NCBI GenBank assembly: GCA_038025085.1
Contig: CM076139.1
Span: 23,205,307-23,269,306 of the forward strand
Length of the DNA: 64,000 nt
Source: Tetragonia tetragonoides
Lineage: Eukaryota > Streptophyta > Magnoliopsida > Caryophyllales > Aizoaceae
Direction of reading: 5' to 3'
Part shown: positions 10,272-22,300 of the stretch, piece after piece
How positions within the stretch are numbered: position 1 is the stretch's first letter
Layout: every line of letters begins with the position of its first letter
Made by a program: the position numbers and the translations under genes
The notes under the pieces: generated by a model
What the model saw: only the letters and a program-made list of their open reading frames with translations
What the model was told of the DNA's origin: nothing
Database searches by the model: none

Positions 10272-11372
10272 GCCACATGGAAATTTTTTCCCATTTGTGT
10301 CACTCCTATCACCTAAAGCATAGGCATTTGAAATTTATTGGTCTTATATGTCGAATCCTTTAGCAGAACATGAGGAAATAAACTCAACAACTCCACTGCC
10401 GATGGATTTGACAAAATACATCACGAAGTTCCCCCTTTACCACTCTCTCTTCGTGCCAATATTTTGCTTTTTTCAATTTTCGCACGAAAAACTGTTATGC
10501 TGTCTGACCTGCCCGTTGTTGCCTACGAATCATTTGTATTGCATTGCGTACGTGACGTGGACTACTATAATTTGGCCCTTTCACCTTCCGAATGTGGTTC
10601 AAAATTTGCTTGGCTTTCATAAGTCTTATGTACCTGCACACAATTTCCAAGTCATCCTCTGTGAGCTTTGTTGGCGATGTATGCCATTCATGATACCTTC
10701 CAAAAGGGTGATTATGCGACCAACTATTCTTATCTTTCGAAAGTCTTACACACCAATTATCATCTGCTATCTTTTCCATGATTATTTGGAACATGCATTC
10801 AACCTTTTTTGTATCTAACTCAGTTTCGCTCGTAACTCGCTTTTCTCCTCCATGTTCACAAGCTAGCCACACCCTATACTTGCCACGATTCTTTGAACTC
10901 TTGGTACGGTGCAAATAGAAATAAATATAGTATCTCATTCCAGTTTCTCTAATCCATTTGCCAAACTCAACATCCGTCGGAACATTTATTTTCGTAGCAA
11001 ATACACTTGTATTTTGAGGATTTTCAAAAGAATAACCCTGATTTAACATAGAAATAAATGACAAATAAACAACTTTTAACAAAATAAATATGTCAAACGG
11101 GAAAAAAAAATGCAAAATTCATCAACTCAATACATGCGCCTTGTTTAAACGCAGGTTTGCTGTACCTGCGCCAAACCTGCGCCTAAACTGGGCGCATGTG
11201 ATGGAAACCTGCGCCTGAATAGGGCGCATGTCTTTATGACCTGCACTTATACTAGGTGCAGGTCTTTTTGATTCCCGATAAAATATTAAATATATTCTAC
11301 GTAAATATAAAACTCTGTAACTCGAGAACGAACCTGAAAATAATCGTCAGGATGATTGTTTTTCGTTGTCAT
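10272..11372 (-). pseudogene. MULE/FAR1-type transposase, N-terminal part, cut by element 1
   Basis: Exon 1 is likely 11372-11334 (ATG, 13 codons, MTTKNNHPDDYFQ) with donor GTTCGT. The intron is 11333-11038 and ends AAATCAG. Exon 2 from 11037 encodes a FAR1-like DNA-binding module: FGKWIRETGMRYYIYFY, a Cys in WLACEHGG, and NSWSHNHPF (the WRKY-GCM1-type finger). Next comes the helical TEDDLEIVCRYIRLMKAKQIL segment. A stop at 10495-10497 and a frameshift follow. The next transposase block (KTNKFQMPML, stop, VIGVTQMGKNFHVA) runs into the LTR end at 10271. The rest of the gene would be left of the window. Transposases of this family cut and paste MULEs. The break and stops make it inactive. Confidence 0.8.
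11134..11268. repeat. GCGCC hairpin array, copy 1 (inside the transposase intron)
   Basis: Repeated short inverted units of the form CCTGCGCC-TAAAYT-GGGCGCAKGT occur about three times, each able to fold into a small hairpin. It lies wholly within the predicted intron of the MULE transposase. Close relatives are at 13741-13866 and 57045-57165. Confidence 0.7.
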
Positions 11373-11471
11373 CGTGATTGAGATTGATTGAACAGTTGAT
11401 TTGAACCGTATAGTGATGACACGATTCGCAGAGAGAATTGTATGACGACAAAACTTATGTTTTTATTAGTA

Positions 11472-12551
11472 GGATTTTTTGTTCAAAACTTCATTTTTGC
11501 ACTTTTTGTGGGAAACTACCTTACTTTGTTAAAGTTGTGGGGAACTACTTTGTCTTCAATTATTTTTTTTTGTCAAAGACTACTAATTGACAAAATTTCG
11601 TGTAACGGGGTTAACTTTCCTAGTAAAAGACCTTAAAACCTCTCACTTAAGTATGTTGACCGAAATCAAATTCTTTTCTCTCTCTTTGAGCCTATTGACT
11701 CTAATTTCCCCTCCCCCTTTTTATTTCTTATCTCACTTTCTCTCTCTTCTCTGTTGCACCATCTCTGACTTAAATGTTCGGGAACAATCAGATGATGACT
11801 ACTTGGATTGCTATTTGCTGAATTGATTCAATCGACATTCTTTGGTTAATGGCGCAATAAATTAAACAAAAGTAGACATCTCCACCACCACCCACTCAAA
11901 AGAGCCTATTGATAAGCAAGAAGGCCCGTTAATAGCGGTGGTGCTGGCGATTAAATGAAAAATCAATCACACCAAATCCCAAAACGCATGCAACATTTTG
12001 ATCCCAAAAAAAAAAGACCAACTCAACTATTTTCTTATTTAATGGGGTTTCTTTATTTTTTCTGGAGTTTTAATTTTGGAAGTTCTATGATAGCTCAGTT
12101 GGGTTTTCTCTAGGATGGTGTTAATATTGTTGAGCATTGGCTGGGAACTGGAAAAGCAGCAATTAACGTGAAGGTTGAGCATGAGTTTGATCTTGAAGGG
12201 GGATCAATAGAGCTATAACTTATTAGGGGAGAGAGAGAGAGAGGGGGCAGAGGGATTTATACACGTATATGGGGATTATACGCGTATATGCTGTACAAAA
12301 TATTAGATGGGATGTGTCATGTAGTATTTATACGCTTATATGGTGTACAAAAGAATTTGACCTTAGTCAATATACTTAAGTGAGGGGCTTTAAGGTCTTT
12401 TACTAGCAAAGTTAACCCCGATTCTGTCAATTGGTAGTCTTTGACAAAAAAAATTGAAAACAAGGTAGTTCCCCACAAATTTAACAAAGTAAGGTAGTTT
12501 TCCACAAAAAGTGCAAAAACGAAGGTAGTATTCATAAAAAAAAAAAAATCA
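11472..12551. mobile_element. Non-autonomous MULE with terminal inverted repeats of about 200 bp
   Basis: The left arm (about 11490-11680) and right arm (about 12340-12535) are inverted copies sharing TTTTTGCACTTTTTGTGG, GGGGAACTAC, AGACTACYAATTGACA and GACCTTAAA blocks. The element is flanked by a perfect 9-bp duplication TTATTAGTA (11463-11471 and 12552-12560), the length typical of Mutator-like elements. The interior is non-coding, with CT- and GA-rich microsatellites. It lies upstream of the minus-strand transposase start and so inserted into that gene's 5' region. Confidence 0.8.
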
Positions 12552-12633
12552 TTATTAGTATTATAACTTGGGGTAGCAGGAAGGGAATTAGGGCCTAAAA
12601 TTATAAGAAGGGCAAATTTGACAAAAAATTATT

Positions 12634-12690
12634 AGGGGTGTGGTATTAATGCGAACTGTTTTAAAACAATACCACACCCCTAAATATAAA
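12634..12690. repeat. Two converging TIR-type ends (AATACCACACCCC)
   Basis: TTAGGGGTGTGGTATT (from 12634) and AATACCACACCCCTAA (from 12671) face each other across about 20 bases. The same terminal sequence bounds the element at 56276-57470. The simplest reading is that the right end of one transposon (holding the transposase at 10272-11372) abuts the left end of the next (holding 14052-18110). Confidence 0.55.
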
Positions 12691-12699
12691 TTATCCAAA

Positions 12700-13069
12700 A
12701 TTCCCCTAAAACATAAAAAGAAAAGAAGAAAAAAAAAAAGGAGAAACACACACAACACGCACCCAGCTACAATACCACACCCACACTCACTCACTCACTC
12801 ACCCAGCCAAACAACCCCATCATCACCTGTCGCCCCACCACCGCCGCCGCCCACCTGCGCCCCCCTCTGCCCACCTGCTGCCCACCAAACTAAGAGAAAA
12901 GAGGAACAAAGAAAGAGGAAGAGAGAAGGAGTAAAGAAAGAGTTAATCATCTTTGACACTGAAAAAGTTGATTAATCTGACTTCATTGTTGTTGAATAAT
13001 GTTAAGAATTGGTTCGAATGTTGGTTTACTTTGGCAATTGAAATAATCGCGAATTGAAAGCTTCTATTT
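12700..13069. other. Gene-free low-complexity stretch
   Basis: It holds A-rich, CACTCACT and CCGCCGCC runs. The open frame through it encodes a Pro/Lys low-complexity peptide and is not believed. Confidence 0.5.
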
Positions 13070-13077
13070 GTCATACC

Positions 13078-13733
13078 TAGGGGTGAGCGCAATCGGGTAC
13101 CCACCGGATGTTGCACTAGCTGGAATTGGAATTGGATCCACCAGTTCCTAATCTTTAGGAATTGAAATTGGAATTGGTTGCACCAATTCCTAAATTTTAG
13201 GAATTGGAATTGGATCAACCGGGTACCCAAGTTCACATTAAATCCGAATTTTATTATTTTTTAAATCAAATAAATGTATATTTAATAATAAAAAAAACAT
13301 CAATTATAATATTACACTAATAAATATTAGTTTCCAAATACAACAAACAAAAAATCTAATACTACAATCAAAATACTTAACATTATAAATCAAAATTTAA
13401 ATAACGTATACAATCATTTAACTATTGATATTACAAATTCAATCATTAAAACACTAAAATTATAAATACAATTTTTTAAACTACTAATCATACTAGAAAA
13501 TCACCATTCTTTATTACCAAGAAATGAAAAAGTCTTATAATATTTTTTATACTGGGTACCCAATCGGTTCCGGTTCCCAAAAGTCAGGAATTGGAATTGG
13601 ATTTGGGTTTGGGCGTACCGGTCCCTATTTTTGGGAATTGGAATTGGTAGTTGGCCAGTTTTGATTTCGAACCGCCTGTTCGAAACCAATTCCGATTCTG
13701 ATACTGGGTATCCAGATTTTCTGCTCATCTCTA
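13078..13733. mobile_element. hAT-like non-autonomous element, copy 1 (656 bp)
   Basis: Termini are TAGGGGTGAGC and GCTCATCTCTA, flanked by a perfect 8-bp duplication GTCATACC (13070-13077 and 13734-13741). An 8-bp duplication and TAGGG-type ends are hAT hallmarks. Both ends are filled with GGAATTGGAATTGG and GGGTACCC motifs and the centre is AT-rich. Same family as 59204-59873. Confidence 0.88.
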
Positions 13734-13740
13734 GTCATAC

Positions 13741-13866
13741 CTGCGTCTGATTTTGGCGCAGGGTTTTGAGGTCTGCGCCTAAATAGGACGCATGTCCTTC
13801 AAACCTACGCCTGATTCAGGCGCAGGTCCCATAACCCTGCGCCCAACTCAGACGCAAGTTTTGAAT
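13741..13866. repeat. GCGCC hairpin array, copy 2
   Basis: Units such as CCTACGCCTGATTCAGGCGC alternate with near-palindromic neighbours across about 125 bases. It starts at the right target duplication of the hAT-like element, so that element inserted at the array edge. Confidence 0.7.
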
Positions 13867-14051
13867 CCGTAATAATTTGTTCTTCTTTTTATAACTTTAT
13901 GAAATATTATTTTGTTTCTTTAATCCAATACTGTCTTTATAAAAAAATTCAATTTTCATATATATTCATATAACCTTTAAATATTTATTAGTTTTAGGTG
14001 TTCCTGGTGAATGTGCCTAATGGGTACATGCATGTGCAGTTATTGGCATTT

Positions 14052-16143
14052 ATGGGTGACCGAAACAGGGGTAGACACCGACGTACTGGGAAGAGAGGAC
14101 GATTGGGTGATCTTGACCCCTTCACATCCTCAGAAGACCATGGTATCGGTATTGGGAGTAGTGGATTGTCGTTTGCGTCACCCTTTTTGTCTTCGAGACG
14201 TCGGTCGATGACACCTAAGTTTGGGGTCGTGATTCTGACGACGAAGAGGGCATGTCGACCCCCCATATTAACCCTGAGATGCAGACTGGAACATCTGAGA
14301 CATCCACTATGGTCTATGAGTGAGCGACTCAGGTTCACTACAAGGGCTCGAAGGGATCGAAGTGAAACTCAAAGGGATCAGCAGCAAGAGCAACATTGTG
14401 ACATTCAGGAGGACGGTGATGAGAAGACTGTCCGTGGTCTTGGTCGCAAAGGTGCTAATGATTGAGTGTTCAGCACACCCAACCCTGGAGGGCCTTAGAT
14501 TCCCGACGTTCTCTATGCTTTTCGCGGCCATGTTGCCAATGTGCTCTGGGAGGGGCAGGTTTGTTATTATTTTCTTAGAAACAATATATTCAATTTAAAA
14601 TTATAACTATATATCTTTATGTTTGATGATAAACTGTATATGTAGGATCGAGTAGTTATAAAATGTCATTGGCGTAAGATTAGTCACTTGATACCGTCGA
14701 CTGCCCAAGCGGAAAAGATCCTCCAGGAAACTGGATTAATTAATTTGAGAGATTGTGTCTTCTCCCATATTAATCAACCCCTTATTTCTGCATTTGTCGA
14801 TATATGGCATCCGAAAACGAACATTTTCCACTTCTCTTTTGGAGAGATGGCTATCACCCTCCACGATGTTTGGTATATTCTTGGTATTCTTATTGAAGGT
14901 GAGCCCATGGTCTAGTCAGATGATCGTGACCTGGTATATTTAGACTCCTTGATGAACACTCCTGGGCAGTCTTCGACTATAATTACGGAGATTATGGGGC
15001 AGATTCCCGGCACCTTACCTTTCCAGTGGATGGTTGGCTATAATTACGGAGATTATGGTGACATAACCTACAACAACATTGCTAGAGGGTATATGCTTCT
15101 TATTCTTTCTGATGCGTTGTTTTAGGATAAGAGTAAGAGTTGCACTCTCGTCCGTTGGAACTACTTGGAGGACATGCAGTTAGTTACGAGCTATGTTTGG
15201 GGAGAGGCCACACATGCTTGGCTATATCGGCAGGTAGGAATGGCATCTCGTGCTAAATGCAAGCAGATTATAGGATGTATGACCCTTTTAGAGTTGAGTA
15301 CGTGATCGGGTTATCTATTTATATTTTTTAATATAAAACTTAACATTATTTGAATTTGTAGGCTTGGATATACGCATACTTTCCTATGTTCAAACCACAT
15401 GGTGAGACTAGAGGTCACGGGCCTCCTGCTTCGAGATGCACGACGTCTCATATTTTACCCCGCTATGGTGAGGGCCTGCTGAGTTCTACACGCCACACAC
15501 TAGACCTCTTATCTCCAGTTGAGGTTCGGTTAGTTTTACATTGTGGTTAAACTCTATACTCCTAACAAGTATAAAATTATTGAAACTTATTTTTTTCTAT
15601 AGGTTGTGTGAACACCTTTCAGTGCAGATCCAGCTACTCAAGTACCATTCACATTGTTGCATGGTATGCTACATTGTTTGTTAGTTTATGAGCCATACAT
15701 TCCAGATCGAGTCCTCTGCCAGTTTGGATATGTTCAGCGTATTCCAAGTGTTGTCCAGTGCCCCGTCAAAGAGTGTCGAGACGCTAATAACAAGAAATAC
15801 ATAGTTAGGCATGAGCCAAGGGTTATGTATTGGAGCAATTGGCGTGAGCATTGTTTAAGGGTGCATCAGCTGTTAGGGTATCTCGCAGATTAGATATGGA
15901 GCCTGATTATTATGAAGGGTTTCGTCCTCGTAAGCATAGTCATGTGATCAACCGTGATAATGCAGTACCTCCGATTCCGGTTGCAGTCACCTCTTTGTCT
16001 ACTGACGCGGTACATGAATTTTATGTTTTCTCTTTAAATTTGTATCTCATTTGACATGCGTATGTAATGTATTATGCTAATCCACTTGCAGCGGCTCCAA
16101 TATTTGGCCGAACTCGTATATTTGACACACCCTGAAGAGAGGT
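14052..16143 (+). pseudogene. Plant mobile domain (PMD) gene, intron-containing pseudogene
   Basis: The likely start is ATG 14052 (MGDRNRGRHRRTGKRGR). Inferred exons are 14052-14558, 14646-15297, 15362-15523, 15603-16009 and 16092-16143, each with GT-AG borders. After a frameshift exon 1 ends FRGHVANVLWEGQ. Exon 2 carries the diagnostic PMD block: CHWRK, FVDIWHPKTN, then FHFSFGEMAITLHDVWYILG and EGEP. Exon 3 opens AWIYAYFPMF. Exon 4 gives FTLLHGMLHCLLVYEPYIPDRV. Stops at 14914, 15123 and 15607 plus frameshifts kill it. PMD proteins include host silencing factors and many transposon-carried relatives often mislabelled phosphatase 7 long form. Kept introns argue against a retrocopy. Confidence 0.75.
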
Positions 16144-16354
16144 GACTAACTACAACGATTATGCGTATGAGATACAAGAGATTAATCGGAGTTTTGAAGA
16201 TTTAATGCTCGTTGAGCCTCCCACTGGACGTGCACACTTGTTAGGTGCCTGAAGAAATTTGCAGCGGGGTCGAGGTCCTCGTAGTTGATGTTCTTATAAG
16301 TGTTGTAGTTGTTCGATTTAGTGTTTGGTGTAATAGGATGTAGTTGGGGTATGA

Positions 16355-16590
16355 TGTAGTTGGATGTTGTTGTTTTTGTGTTGTTGTTGTTGTACGCCTT
16401 TTAAACAGGTGATAACAAAACGTCGATAACTTGGGAAGTTCATATTTGAGGGGAAGTTCTGCCGAATTTTTTACGTAATTGGTATGGTTGGATGTTGTTG
16501 TTGTTGTTGTACGCTTTTTAAACAGGTGATAACAAAACATCGATAACTTGAGATTTTTCATATTTTAGGAGAGATGTTTCCAAAAAGTTT
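16355..16590 (+). repeat. Tandem duplication, about 120-bp unit
   Basis: GTTGGATGTTGTTG, GTTGTACGC, TTTTAAACAGGTGATAACAAAAC and CGATAACTTG blocks occur twice in the same order. It lies between the PMD and OTU reading frames and is non-coding. Confidence 0.75.
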
Positions 16591-16748
16591 ACATTTTGGT
16601 TGTAGCTTTATTTACTTACTCCATAACTTACATAAAACACCGAAATACAAAACAAATGAATATGTGAATCACAAAAAGGTAATTTAAAACACAAAAACAC
16701 TAATGAATATAGCCAAAAATGTTAAATAGTCTGAATATTACTTACATA

Positions 16749-18110
16749 TCAAATCGTATTAAACATATGTCTATAGTCTAACAGATTATATCTACTGAGT
16801 TTTTTGCATTCATCCAACCTATCACCATACAAACTCAAAATATTATTATAGGCTTCTACACCAACATGTTTACGGGCAAAAAGACTGTATCTTTTGGGTA
16901 ACATGCATCCTGGTTTCATGACTAATCTAATATTGCGTGAACCGCTACGCAACTGCCCAATGTGTATCTCCAAATGATTTCTGTAAACTCTTGGGTGGGC
17001 CTCAATGAAAAGTATGTTGCTGAACCACCGCGGCTATGGGCTACAAACACCCTCTGATACATCGTAGCAACAAGATTTCCAAAATCGAGTTTGTCAAACC
17101 ATAAGGTATCATCATGTAAACAATTTCCCCTTTCAAACTTAAACTTTTTCATCAACCTATCATAGACAACGTTTTCCAAAAGATTTATGTATCATGTTTC
17201 ATTTCTTTCTAACTTAGCCCTCATATCTCGTTTTACCTGACCATATCGCTCCTCGTCTTGTTACATGAAATCGGTGATTGCTCTGTAGCCACAATTTCCA
17301 TCTCCATGGACATTAACATGACCTAGAATATATAACAAATCAAACGAGTCCATATTAGGACTAAGTGTACCTAATGGTAATTGGCTTCGGTTGCGGAGTA
17401 TGAGGTTGATCTGAGGTATTTTTCTTCGCTGTGGATTGTCAGATTGAACATAAGGTGTTGGCTTTGGTTGGGAGTATGAGGTTGATCTGAGGTATTTTTC
17501 TTCGACTGTGGAGTGTCAGATTGTACAGAAGTTGTTGTCTTCACTTTCTTCTTAGGGGTAGATTTTTTTTGGGCGCATACTCATAAAATGATGGGTTTCT
17601 TTTGGTGTTTGTAGGACGTCCTTTATGAGCACACAATTCAGGGTCATCCATTTTTCTCATTTTAGGGTTCAAAATTGTATCAAGAGCCGCAGAAATCCTG
17701 TGTGCATCTTGATTGTCATCTATTTTCTTCAACTCTGAAATCTGATGCCCGAGGTTACCTAGCCACTCTTTACCATGTGCATCATGGGATGTCGGAACAC
17801 GTCCTTCCATGTGAAGGATCCTCTAAAACTCATGAACATCTGAATCCTTAATTGGCCTTTTCTTTCGAATTTTATCAAGCATTTCACACGCACATGGCAA
17901 CCCCCAACTCGACCTATTAATGCACCCACATGGAATGGATCCTGATTCAATATTCTTCCACAATTTGATATTCCTCCATCATCAATTTAATGGCTTCGTG
18001 AGATACTTGACCACGTAAGTTAGTAAACATGAGATACGTAGTCTGCACCCTATTGAAGTGTCGGGATCGCACGAACTCCATTCTTATCTCTTGGAATTGT
18101 ATCTCGATAG
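16749..18110 (-). pseudogene. MULE transposase C-terminus with SWIM finger and fused OTU protease domain
   Basis: Read on the minus strand, 18110-17960 gives the helical transposase tail (LRGQVSHEAIKLMMEEY). Then comes the SWIM zinc finger CGCINRSSWGLPCACEML (about 17935-17880), a stop, and the DPELCAHKGRP motif (about 17640) typical of MULE C-termini. A lysine/serine linker with a 75-bp duplication (about 17385-17535) leads to the OTU cysteine protease motif HGDGNCGYRAI (catalytic Cys codon at 17293-17291). The domain continues through DKLDFGNLVATMYQRVF and MKPGCMLP to about 16749. Stops and frameshifts (near 16975, 17200, 17250, 17560) inactivate it. OTU domains remove ubiquitin-like tags, and fusion to MULE transposase is known in plants. 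The N-terminal half is missing; 18120 onwards is another repeat. Confidence 0.75.
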
Positions 18111-18118
18111 TGTCATGA

Positions 18119-18572
18119 ATTGGTGGAAATATAACTGAGTCGAGCCGACTCGGTGAGCCCTCGGACTTGGCTCTGTCAAAGCTCGGCTCGAGCTCTGGTC
18201 AAACCGAGCTCGAGCCGAGCCCGAGCCAGCAATACATCGGCTCGGTTGACTTGATATTTCTCTATATTTTGAATAAAACAATTAAATATATATATAGAAT
18301 TGTATTTTTTAAAAGAGTTTAACTTATTTTATAACTTTCAAAACATCACTTATAGTTGAAGTCAATCGCAAAATGTTTGAAATTGATATTTTTTTATAAC
18401 GATTGAAATGGCGAGTTTGATTTCGAGCCGAGTTGAGCCACGGGCCTAAACGAGCCGAGCCTGAGCCTTAACTTTTCTGGCTCGGCGAGCTTCGAGCCGA
18501 GCCCAAGCTGAGCAAAACCAAATCGAGTCGAAGCCCGGCCTGGTTCGGGTTCGGCTCGGTTACACCCCTAAT
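18119..18572. mobile_element. GAGCCGAGC-rich miniature element, probably hAT-like
   Basis: Both ends are packed with CGAGCCGAGC-type motifs in inverted order. The right end closes CGGCTCGGTTACACCCCTA and the left end is degenerate (GGAAATATAACTGAG). The middle is AT-rich. ACACCCCTA-type ends are common in non-autonomous hAT elements, but I found no clean 8-bp duplication. It marks the break in the transposase reading frame at 18110. Confidence 0.5.
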
Positions 18573-18865
18573 CACTAGTTTAGTACTCCTAGTTCTTTAC
18601 TCAGACTTGCTTAGTAGAGAGGTGTTTATGCTAGGTTAATCGAATCGAAATGTTGACTCGCTTTGATTAACCGATATTTCGATTTGCCCTTTTTGTGAAC
18701 TATAACCGTAATCCAAGAAAAAGGTTAACCTGTTGTTTCAGGTCAGTTATAGGATTAACCAAAAACCGTACTAAATGAATTTTATAATATAATTAGCTCA
18801 TTTAAGATATATTTTTTTAAAAATAATAGAAACTAAATTTACGATTTAGATTCGATAAAACATGT
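18573..18865. other. Gene-free stretch
   Basis: AT-rich, with GATTAACCGA and GGTTAACC motifs. A similar motif style (CGGTTAACC) appears at 42900-43030, just past the large nest, so the two may be the halves of one older element. I could not align terminal repeats. Confidence 0.3.
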
Positions 18866-18984
18866 TGTAGACACCGAAATTTTGACTTTTTTTTATTTAT
18901 TTATTATTATTATTATAATTATTAGTTTTTATTTTATAAAAGGTTAATATAAAAAAAATGTTTGTGTTTTGGATATTTAAACGT

Positions 18985-19150
18985 GGATCACTTTTAGTGT
19001 TAAACGGATCACTTCTAGTGTTAAACGGATCATTTTATTTTTAACAGGGGTCACTCTTAGTATTAAACAGGGGTCACTTTTAGTGTTAAATAGGTCACTT
19101 TTAATTTAACCGTGGATCATTTTTAACATTGTTCACTTTAATGTGAAATA
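18985..19150 (+). repeat. Short tandem repeat in the solo LTR U3, about 22-bp unit
   Basis: GGATCACTTTTAGTGTTAAAC and variants (GGGTCACTCTTAGTATTAAAC) occur six to eight times. Such arrays are common in LTR U3 regions. Whether they act as enhancers is unknown. Confidence 0.75.
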
Positions 19151-19329
19151 TGGACACTTATATGTTTTATATACTAAACCCCCAACAAGGGAGAGATGAA
19201 AAGGACAAAAACAAGGAATAAAAAAGAAAAAAAGCAAAACATAAATTCTGATCCATGGTGGACCCATCGGAAAAAAAAAAAAAAAAAAAAAAAGAAAGAA
19301 AAAATCTCTTCCCTTATTTATGTAAGTAT

Positions 19330-22300
19330 TAGCTCCACATTCTATAAATTGTATCCTGTTTGATACAAAAATGGAGGTACAATGTATTGTCTTCTATAAC
19401 TTTCAAGATACTAACTTAATGTCATTTTATATTATGAACACTACTTCTTTTTGGACCGGAGCTTTTGCTCCTCGACCTCTTCTAGAACATTACCATATTT
19501 TCTCGGAAATATGGCTAGATCTTCGATAAGGCTTTTTTCAGACAATTTTCCTTTTATAGATATTATTATGAAAATGCTTGCATGAAACATTTGTGGGGTA
19601 AAAAAACCCCAAGCACTTACAGAATTGCATTTTCTTATTCGAAAACACACACCAGACATTGTCATTCTGTTAGAAACATTTGTCTCTCATACAACTAGTA
19701 AATAATTGCTACGACGATTTCCTTTTGAGAAAAAAAATATTTATTGATCCAGTAAATCATGCTGGAAGCATTTGGGTTGGATGAAGCGAAACTAATATCC
19801 GAGTCACATATATAACAGCCAATGACCGAATTGTACGATTAGAAATACTGAATAAAGAAAATAATACACATCAATGTATTATCGGCACTTATGCCCCAGC
19901 GCAAGATATAGACAAGAATGCATACTGGCAATATTTAGATAACATTCTAATAAACTCACTATTACCTACATGTATTATAGGAGATTTCAATGAACTTTAC
20001 CATCTCAATGAAAAACTAGGAGGTACCCTAACCTCCATCCAAAGAATCGCTCAACTCACAAACTTTTGCTCACAACACAATCTTATTCACGTTCCTCATA
20101 TTGGACCAATTTTTCCGTGGCGAGGGACTTATCGACAAACATGGATTTATGAACGACTTGATAGAGCATTATGTGAACAATCTTGGTTAAGTCTCAACAT
20201 CTATGCAACTCTTCTTAATGGACATTTTTCTTGTTCAGATTGTGCACCGATCCTATTAGATACAAAATCACACCAAACAGTACGTAAAAGACCTTTCTGA
20301 TACAATAAAATATGGAATAATCATTCAGATACTACTAAGATTATTAAAAAACATTGGAATACTTATGTCCAAGGTTCAAGACTCTTTAGAATCACTAGAA
20401 AATTAAAATCCATTAAGCTCGAACTAAAGACATGGTGTCAAAAATCTTTTGGCAATAATCAATCTAAACATGATCGGAATCTTGAAAAGCTCCAATCTAT
20501 TCAGAACCAATTGATTCAGACTCTAGACAACATGCGACTCTTAGAAATTCAACACCGACTATTCAACCAACGAGAAAAACTCCATTTATTTGGCCAAAAA
20601 TATTAGGGCAAAAATGCACGAAAAAAATGGTTAACACAAGGAGATCGTAACTCACGATATTTTCATTTTCAACATCGCGCTAAACGCAAGAAAAACACTA
20701 TTTTCTGAATACAAGATCCAAGTGGTACTTGGATTGAGGATAATAACATGATTAATAACTGCTTCATTACTGAATACCAACAACGTTTTACCTCCTCGCA
20801 CAATGGAACTACACCCTTAGATCTTTCTGATTTACAAAAGCGGATTTCAGATAATGATAATGATATACTAACTTCTCCGGTTTCAACAGAATAAATTACA
20901 CAGGCAGTATTTGAAATGAATCCCCTTAAATCGCTAGGGCCTGATGGGTTTGGTGCATCATTCTACCTAGACCATTGGAATATTGTTGGATCTGATATAA
21001 TTAAAGCAATACAATCGTTCTTCCACCATGGAAAAGTGCTAAAAGAAATTAATCATACGTTCATCACGTTTATACCCAAAACTGACAGACCCACTAGTCC
21101 GAACCAATACCGCCCAATTAGTTTATGCAATTCGATTTACATGATCATCGCCAAAATATTAGTTAATCGCCTTCGGCCTCTGTTACCAAACTTAATTAGC
21201 CCATTTCAAGGAGCCTTTGTTCCACATTGATCTATTCATGATAACATTTTGATAAGCCAAGAAATTATGCATTTTTCCGAAAAACCAAAACCAATGATGG
21301 ATGGTTAGCTATGAAACTTGATATGGAAAAATCCTATGATCGAATTGAATGGGACTTTCTATTCGCAACCCTAAAACAAATAGGGTTCAATGATAAATGG
21401 ATCAATTAGATAATCCAATGCGTCACCACAGTTAGCTACTCACTCCTTATAAACGACTCTCCCTGTGGATTCATTAATCCGTCTAGAGGCCTTCGCCAAG
21501 GCGACCCGTTATCTCCGTACTTGTTTATTCTATGCATGGAAGTATTAACTCAACGACTTATAAAAGATGCTCACAACAAATATGGACTTGGCATTACAAT
21601 CAGCCCGGGAGGACAAAAAATTTCATGCCTCCTATTTGCAGATGATAGTCTCCTCTTTTGTAAGACTACCAGACAAGCAGCCTCTAAATTAAAAGAAATT
21701 CTCGACCATTTTTCTGCACAATCTGGTCAACTCATTAATTTTCACAAATCTGCTCTAATTTGTTCACGAAACACTACTAGCCATCAAAAATAAGTTGTTA
21801 ATGCTTATTTTGACATACCCCACAAATCAAGCTTGGGCAAGTATCTAGGATGCTTCTTTCCAGAACAGAGAGTCAATCATGTCACATTTCAGAATGTTAT
21901 GGAAAAAACTCAAGCTAAACTTGAACCTTGGAAAGCATCCAATCTATCCAAAGCAGGAAAAACAGTTCTCATTCAGGCTAATTTAGAGGCCCTTCCTTCG
22001 CATGTAATGCAAAGTTTCAAAATTCCCACTCATACAGCAAATACTTTAGACGCTATGCATCAAAAAAATTTCTAGCATAGCTCTGCAAATAATGGTATTC
22101 TCATGGTAGCATGGGATAAAATCTGTCAGCCAAAATCAGCAGGGGGCTAGGCCTGCGAAAAACAGAAGCTGTCAACAAGGCATTCTTGGCCAAATTAGTA
22201 TGGAAAATATTAATAGAACACAATAACATATGGGTTACTGTTATTCGACACAAGTGTTTGTGGAAACATGGATTTTTCTCTGTCAAGGCAAAAAACAATG

